NCBI GenBank assembly: GCA_914767715.1
Contig: OU612065.1
Location: 5,888,001-5,952,000 of the forward strand
Direction: 5' to 3'
Source of the DNA: Membranipora membranacea
Lineage: Eukaryota > Bryozoa > Gymnolaemata > Cheilostomatida > Membraniporidae
DNA: 64,000 nucleotides
Shown here: positions 58,476-64,000 of the stretch, one piece after another
Layout: the number at the start of each line of letters is the position of its first letter
Numbering within the stretch: the first letter of the stretch is position 1
Notes under the pieces: model-generated
The model's database searches: none
What the model saw: the letters and a program-made list of their open reading frames with translations, nothing else
What the model was told of the DNA's origin: nothing
Program-made: the position numbers and the translations under genes

Positions 58476-61245
58476 GGTGTCACAAAAATAAACAACTTCT
58501 GATATCCTCAAAGAATGCCACTAGGCTGATAGCTGTTATTTCTGACACTGCACTACTCAAATGACCGTTCATCACACAGGTCAGCTCAACTCTCAGTGAG
58601 TAGCGGATCGTTTGATCTCATTTCTACTAAAGAAAATTAGCCAATGGTATGGCTGGATTTCCCATTGTTTGATTCATTCACTCTTGAACGCGCACCTGCT
58701 ACCACGTGACAAACTTTCGGGAATCCCACAGGGAATTACTTTCAGCAGTCTGAGCCCAATTATTGTTGCTGTGTTGTAGAGCTAAGCCATTTTAGTAAAT
58801 TACTATTGGGGTACTGTATTGCAACAAAACCATGCAGATTTTTAAGAAATTTGTTTTTGTCATTCTAAGATGTCTGTGGAACATCTGTGTGACTCCAAAA
58901 CAGCCCATACACACAGCATTGAGCTCCCATGTCCATTCAGAGATTCAGTCACATGAGGTTTTTGGACACATAACCACTGAACTTGATTAATCAGATCTCC
59001 AGTGAACTTTTTTTAGCATGGGGCACATCTTAACCAGTGACCGATGGATGAGTCGTGATTACTGTATCATAAAGTAAATTGGCTTCTAATATATACACCT
59101 TCAATTTGACAGTGAGCATCGGTGGCAAGTTTGGTAAAGTTCTTCAACCAATCCTGATGGTATCGAAGATTTTTTTTAGATATGCTGAGGCAACATATTA
59201 AAAAAATCATCGGTTCCAAACTACAGCCAGAAAACCGTATATGAAAGTATTTTAGGTTGTTTCGATGGAAATTTTTGCATTATTAACACAATACTACAAT
59301 TTACTGTCTAAGCTGTCCCGTCATATGAACATGTTTTTCTTTTATAGTTTGCGTCTTTTTAAAAAATGACGATTCATTACAAACCTTCGTTAACAAAACC
59401 AAAAAGGGTTCTTAGCAAAAGATGATGTATGAACATCACAAAACATATTCTTGACGTGTATGCTTCGATACTAAGTCTTTGGCAATACAAGTGATACTTT
59501 TCAGGGCTGGAAACAGCCAGACTCTGCACCAAATTTCCATCGTACAATTTCACCACTTCATTGCCTTACAGTTACATTTATGTATACAACCCGTTCTACG
59601 ACTTACCACATTAAATTTAGACATAGCAAGCAAGTTGTATGAAAATTATTATTATTTGGCCATCATTAACTGGTTTTTGTCGCAATAAAATAAAACCTGA
59701 CAAACTCAGTCACTATACTATTATAGCCTTTTATGTTGCCTCAGCATAAGACTACGGTTCAGAGTTTATTGTATCCTTTGTCAAGTTATATCGTAAAAAT
59801 GAAAAAATTCTTGCCCATGTACATCCCAATCAATATCACAAAGCAAAATAGTTATATGTTATATAATAAAAGATATATGAATGCATGGATTTCAGCAGTC
59901 ACTGTCTGTCTCAGAAAGCTTTGCTGTTCTCCTGTTCAACTTGTCAAACAAGCTAATGCTAACCATGACCAGTACGTGTTTTTATTTCTGTTCATTGTTG
60001 GCTGGTTGATAAATTTTTGTGTAGCAGTAGCTGATAAGGTCTCCATAAAATGCTGCAAACTTCATGTCATAAGGATAAGGCTATTGTCATTAAAAACTGC
60101 TGATTCCCAAAGCAGCATTCCAACCATTCCTCAGTTAAGTTTCCTTTGACACTTTACCAGTCTACCTATATAAATCGGACCTCAGTAAGGTCTGGCTCTG
60201 ATATGAAGGTTCCTAGGCTCTCACTAAAACTACTGGACTTTGAGGTACCATGTAGCAATGTTGTCAGGTTCAATCTTAGATAAGCTGTAAAAGAGGTCTT
60301 GTGCGATAAGGGAGTACCGAGATGAGAACAATCTTATAATATTCAGTATGTATAATACCTTGGCGAAAAATTTGTGTCAATCTTAACCCCCATGGGATAT
60401 ATTCTTAGATCAAAACCTCCCAACCCACTGGTGGGCGTAAATCATGATAACAATCATTTTATATACTCAGTATCAGGTACTTAATTCTAGAGCTGAGCAG
60501 ACAACTCATAAAACTTAAACGCATTTGATCAATTTGGTGGCACTAGGATGTTAGGAAAAAACTCCCTGGTTGCGCCAGGGAGATAACATCCTCGGTGCAA
60601 CAGAAAGGGTTGGGTGCAGGAATTACTGAATGTGGGCATATAACAATTGACACACCATTACCTTCCTACAAAACCTTGAAATACAAGTGAAGGTATTACG
60701 AGGAAGATGTAGTATGACCATATCATGATATTAGATGGCAAACAACTTTGCGTATAAAAGTTTTTCTTCCCTTCTTAGTTGGGCCATGAAGAAAACGGCA
60801 AGCAGTTATTTTCTCTGTGCGACTACTATGCGTTATCTAAAATTCACATTTCACATTTTCGCATGAAATTATCGTCCCATCTAAGAAAAAAAGGTCTGAG
60901 CGCATCGCATATGAAAAACCTACATTTCATTAAATTTATCTAGTATGGCAGCAGTTCATCTTCTAAGTAATAATTTTCATAAAGATATTTTCAATCAAAG
61001 CTCCGGACAATGGCATCTTCAATCTCATTTCAAGTTGTGTGAAGCAGCAAACATTAGCAGTCCAGCACAATATAAAATGCTGTAAACGTCAATCTTGAAA
61101 CTGCTCAGTAAGATCACTGTCATCAGAAAATGATAGGAATAATAATTACTAAGAGAGAGTAATTTGTAATAGCACAGCATGATGAATAGAATAGATTTAC
61201 AATCAATATAAAACTATATATTTAAAATAATTAAAATATCATTGA
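58476..61245. other. Intergenic region between TCF and VTI1A
   Basis: Contains the TCF 5' leader and presumed promoter next to 58475. The rest is AT-rich with no recognised exon. A hairpin ACTCCCTGG/CCAGGGAG lies at about 60560-60582. Open frames on the plus strand here (for example 59733-60149) look non-coding. Confidence 0.45.
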
Positions 61246-61350
61246 TTAATACTTATACAACAACTTCAATGGCAGCGTGTCGATGTGTTTATCACACTTG
61301 AGTAAGGCTGACAGACTGGTTCCAGCTTCCACAACAGTACTGCGTAAAGC
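61246..61350 (-). other. Orphan terminal-exon-like segment between VTI1A and TCF
   Basis: After an acceptor (GAGATTTTGTAG) there are 34 open codons then TAA: ALRSTVVEAGTSLSALLKCD followed by KHIDTLPLKLLYKY. It reads like real protein but I cannot name the family. It lies 0.4 kb downstream of the VTI1A stop. In the phase needed to follow the VTI1A exon at 63218-63157 a different, unconserved frame would be read, so it is not an obvious VTI1A alternative end. A donor-like GTATAAGT near its end means it might also be an internal exon. Confidence 0.35.
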
Positions 61351-61772
61351 CTACAAAATCTCATTACTCAGATTAAAAGGAAAATAATCGTTAAGCAACA
61401 AAAATGGATTGACCGACTACAACATAATTTGAGATATATGGTCTGGACGTTACATATTGTGTTTGCTGCATGTGCAAATCCATACTACGGATTTCTGCAC
61501 AAAATGACAGATACTGGTACAGCGGAAATGAAATAGGAAAATATATTCTTTTCAATGTTGCTGCATGCAATTAGTAAATATTTTGTGGTTTTAACAAATC
61601 ATGTTGGAATCACCTGTACACTGCTCAGCAGACATAAAAATCTACATTTAATTTTCATGAACGAGACATCACGAGATTTGAGTCGCTGAGATACCAAAAA
61701 TTATTATCACAAGACTAAAGAAAAATAAATAACAAACTGCTGCACGAACAAATATCAATAAAACTACCAGTG

Positions 61773-63218
61773 TCAGTTTTTGGTATCTGTCTTGTGTTTT
61801 TTGACAGCCAGGTATACCCCTACAATGATTGTTATTAGTATGATTAGCACCACTCCGATCAGTAATATTCTGTTCTGTACAATCCTGTAATAAACAAAAA
61901 TTTAATCTTACCACCTGACCCATAATATGGTACACCTTGCAATATATAAAAGATGGTTGAAAATTCAAGAAACAATTAATAAACTACCAAAATCAAAAAA
62001 ATATTGTAGAGTTGCTTAATGCATTAAAGGGGCAGTTCTATTAGATAAGTACGTACATGGACCTAGTAAATCAAGTATTGCGAGTTCATAAAAATAAAAA
62101 ATTTTCGTACAAATAAATACTAGTATGGTTCAAACGAATTGGAAATATTATGAAATTGTATAACAATTTTCAATAGCTGTGATTCATCTGAACAGGTGTG
62201 CGTACTAATCAAATGAAGACTGATTTTTTAAGTGTGACGTGATGTATTATCTAAAATCCTAATCTCAGACAATAAAAAACACGGAAACCTTGATGTGCAT
62301 CTATTGTTGATTTCATTTTCATGGTTTCAAAAATTTAAATTGTTTTGATGAGTAGGTTACACCTGTAGGCCTATCAGCACCCACAATATCCCAATCACCC
62401 TACCCCCTACGGAGTCATCGGTAAACAAAAAAAACTACAATGTGGCTGTCATATGGATATGGATCTGCATCGTCGGACTGGTACTGGCAAGACTTAACGC
62501 AACGAGCAGTCTAGATCAATATACAGAAGGAAAGAAGACCAAATATCAGCTTAAGTATAGAAAATAATTACCAAGATAGCTGAAGCTAAGAGCCATGCAC
62601 ATAAGAGTCATGATACAGTATTGCGTAAACTTCATCTCCTGTTCCAAAGACTAAATGCTAATTGTCACTAAGTTATCAGGTCATTTACAGAACTGATATA
62701 TGGATTACCCCTCAGAAAAGCCAGAAATCACATAGAGACGGGTTGATTAGGTGTGCTCAAATTTTACAAGGCACCGTCACAGGACTCCCACAGTGGTATA
62801 ACATGTCATCATGTATGGGAGAAAATAATTAGCAGGCTAGTGACATTTTACTCTTACATCAGCTACTTATTTAATTTTCACCCAGCTAAGGCAAATTATT
62901 AGCAACATTGACTGCCATTCACATGTAAAAATGCCCTGTTATTGAATGGTAAAAAATTATTTCAGTCAGAATAGTTGATAGTGTGGAGCATGTCCATGGT
63001 GCGGAGTATCACTTTATCAGAGAGTGCATTGCTGTATGTGTCAGAAAAATTACCATAGCCTTAGGTAACACTGCAGATGAAAAAGAAGTGTGGTAATTTT
63101 CTCTAACCTAATTACTAGGTGGTGAGCGGGATAAAAGAATAATTACATGTCCATACCTTTTCATCATGCCGGATAAAACTCTGGAACTTTTTCCTAGCAT
63201 GGCATCAGTCTCTTTTAA
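61773..63218 (-). CDS. VTI1A: VTI1A SNARE, C-terminal exons only
   Basis: Qb-SNARE of the trans-Golgi and endosomes. Two exons are visible. 63218-63157 encodes LKETDAMLGKSSRVLSGMMK, the end of the SNARE motif (human RLRETDANLGKSSRILTGMLRR). 61884-61773 encodes the C-terminal anchor: RIVQNRILLIGVVLIILITI, then IVGVYLAVKKHKTDTKN and a TGA. The junction splits an AGG arginine codon cleanly. The RIVQNRILL start matches VTI1A (RIIQNRILL), not VTI1B. The N-terminal Habc domain and most of the SNARE motif must lie beyond the right edge; no earlier exon is identifiable up to 64000. TCF lies immediately downstream in the same orientation. Confidence 0.9.
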
Positions 63219-63968
63219 CTACAATCAAAGAGCAAAGATGTTACACATAACAGAATATCTATTTCGTTGTTGATTGATGTGATGATTTATATAATTAGAA
63301 CAACTATACACACAATTAATTAGCAATTAAGATTGCAAGCTAATTATTCTAAATAAGCCAACTCTCCAAAATGAGTACAAATTTCATTGCAGTTCTGCGG
63401 GCAACTCATATTAAAACCGAGACAAAATGATGAAGTACCTACATTAGATGATCTACATCTCATTGATAGAACAAGGAATGCCTGGCCGAGTTTGAAAAAG
63501 CTAATCAGACACAAAGTCCACAGAAATGCTGTCAATAACACCGCACTACAGATGGTCTTTTGATTATGGCTTCCATTCCATGCCAATTACAGTACCCAGC
63601 TACGCATACATATACTAGATCAAGTTTTTATCAATCTTTCCTGTATATAATTGACGTCCTGACCACTGAGCAACTTCAAAGGTGGCAAAATGAAACTAGT
63701 ACACGTCATTATCAGCCGTGAAAAAAAAATTGAATTTGTTTCAATTTCAAAAGGGGACAACTCCCATTTGCTTGGCACTACACCGAAGGGTTGGGTTTAC
63801 CTCTGAACCTCCCTAAAAACACGCAATTGGAACGGTAAATTACATATTGTCTTAGATTGGCTTTCGTAATTGACTCATCTGTAGATTGGAGGAACACACC
63901 ATAACTCTACCATCATCAAGATATCACAGAAGAGCTTCCTACATTATTTGGCTTATGAGCTTTTCCTA

Positions 63969-64000
63969 GGCTTATAGCTCAAATGGTTGTGCTATAAAGG
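63969..64000 (+). repeat. Possible tRNA-like SINE head cut by the window edge
   Basis: TAGCTCAAATGGTTGTGCT resembles the A-box/D-arm of a tRNA (TAGCTCA..TGGT..TGC). The sequence stops before a B box could appear. Confidence 0.3.

Noticed and set aside
59733-60149. 138-codon plus-strand open frame
   Set aside because: AT-rich, residue composition typical of random translation, no splice context and no similarity I can recognise.
63793-63830. 12-base VTI1A micro-exon (GGAGGTTCAGAG) with plausible flanking AG and GT
   Set aside because: It would keep phase but adds GGSE in the SNARE heptad region and nothing else supports it; too short to judge from sequence alone.

Overview
The window is animal nuclear DNA: AT-rich, with small spliced exons carrying standard GT/AG boundaries. 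I joined exons by hand from splice sites and reading phase. Five protein-coding loci can be supported, all on the minus strand. Read from right to left in transcription order they are: the C-terminal end of the Golgi/endosomal SNARE VTI1A (61773-63218, continuing off the right edge); a complete TCF/LEF Wnt-effector gene (40309-58475); a complete CABIN1 gene of 26 coding exons and about 2,174 residues (19343-33668); a complete NDC80/HEC1 kinetochore gene of 13 exons and 571 residues (5900-14268); and a DUF6589-type gene cut by the left edge (1 to about 5160). The single TCF gene with a C-clamp, the compact introns and the DUF6589-type gene suggest an early-branching metazoan such as a sponge or cnidarian. 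That placement is inference and the sequence alone does not settle it.

The genes do not form a pathway. TCF is the nuclear effector of beta-catenin, CABIN1 is a TPR scaffold of a histone H3.3 chaperone complex and a calcineurin/MEF2 regulator, NDC80 couples kinetochores to microtubules, and VTI1A acts in retrograde membrane fusion. The striking contextual point is that VTI1A lies directly upstream of TCF in the same orientation, the arrangement of VTI1A and TCF7L2 on human chromosome 10. Another is that the TCF gene has two alternative last exons in the same phase, only one of which completes the C-clamp.

The rest is rich in mobile DNA. Three copies of one non-LTR retrotransposon family (APE endonuclease plus reverse transcriptase, CR1/L2-like) lie on the plus strand. 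Two sit antisense in NDC80 and CABIN1 introns. The longest copy is broken by an insertion carrying tRNA-derived sequences. Non-autonomous DNA transposons include a 2.0 kb hAT-like element with a perfect 8-bp target duplication and two further elements nested inside it, a 428-bp hAT-like MITE with an 8-bp duplication in a CABIN1 intron, and several fold-back elements, among them a perfect 92-bp palindrome in a TCF intron. The intergenic spaces and the long TCF introns otherwise show no recognisable genes apart from two small coding-like orphan exons.
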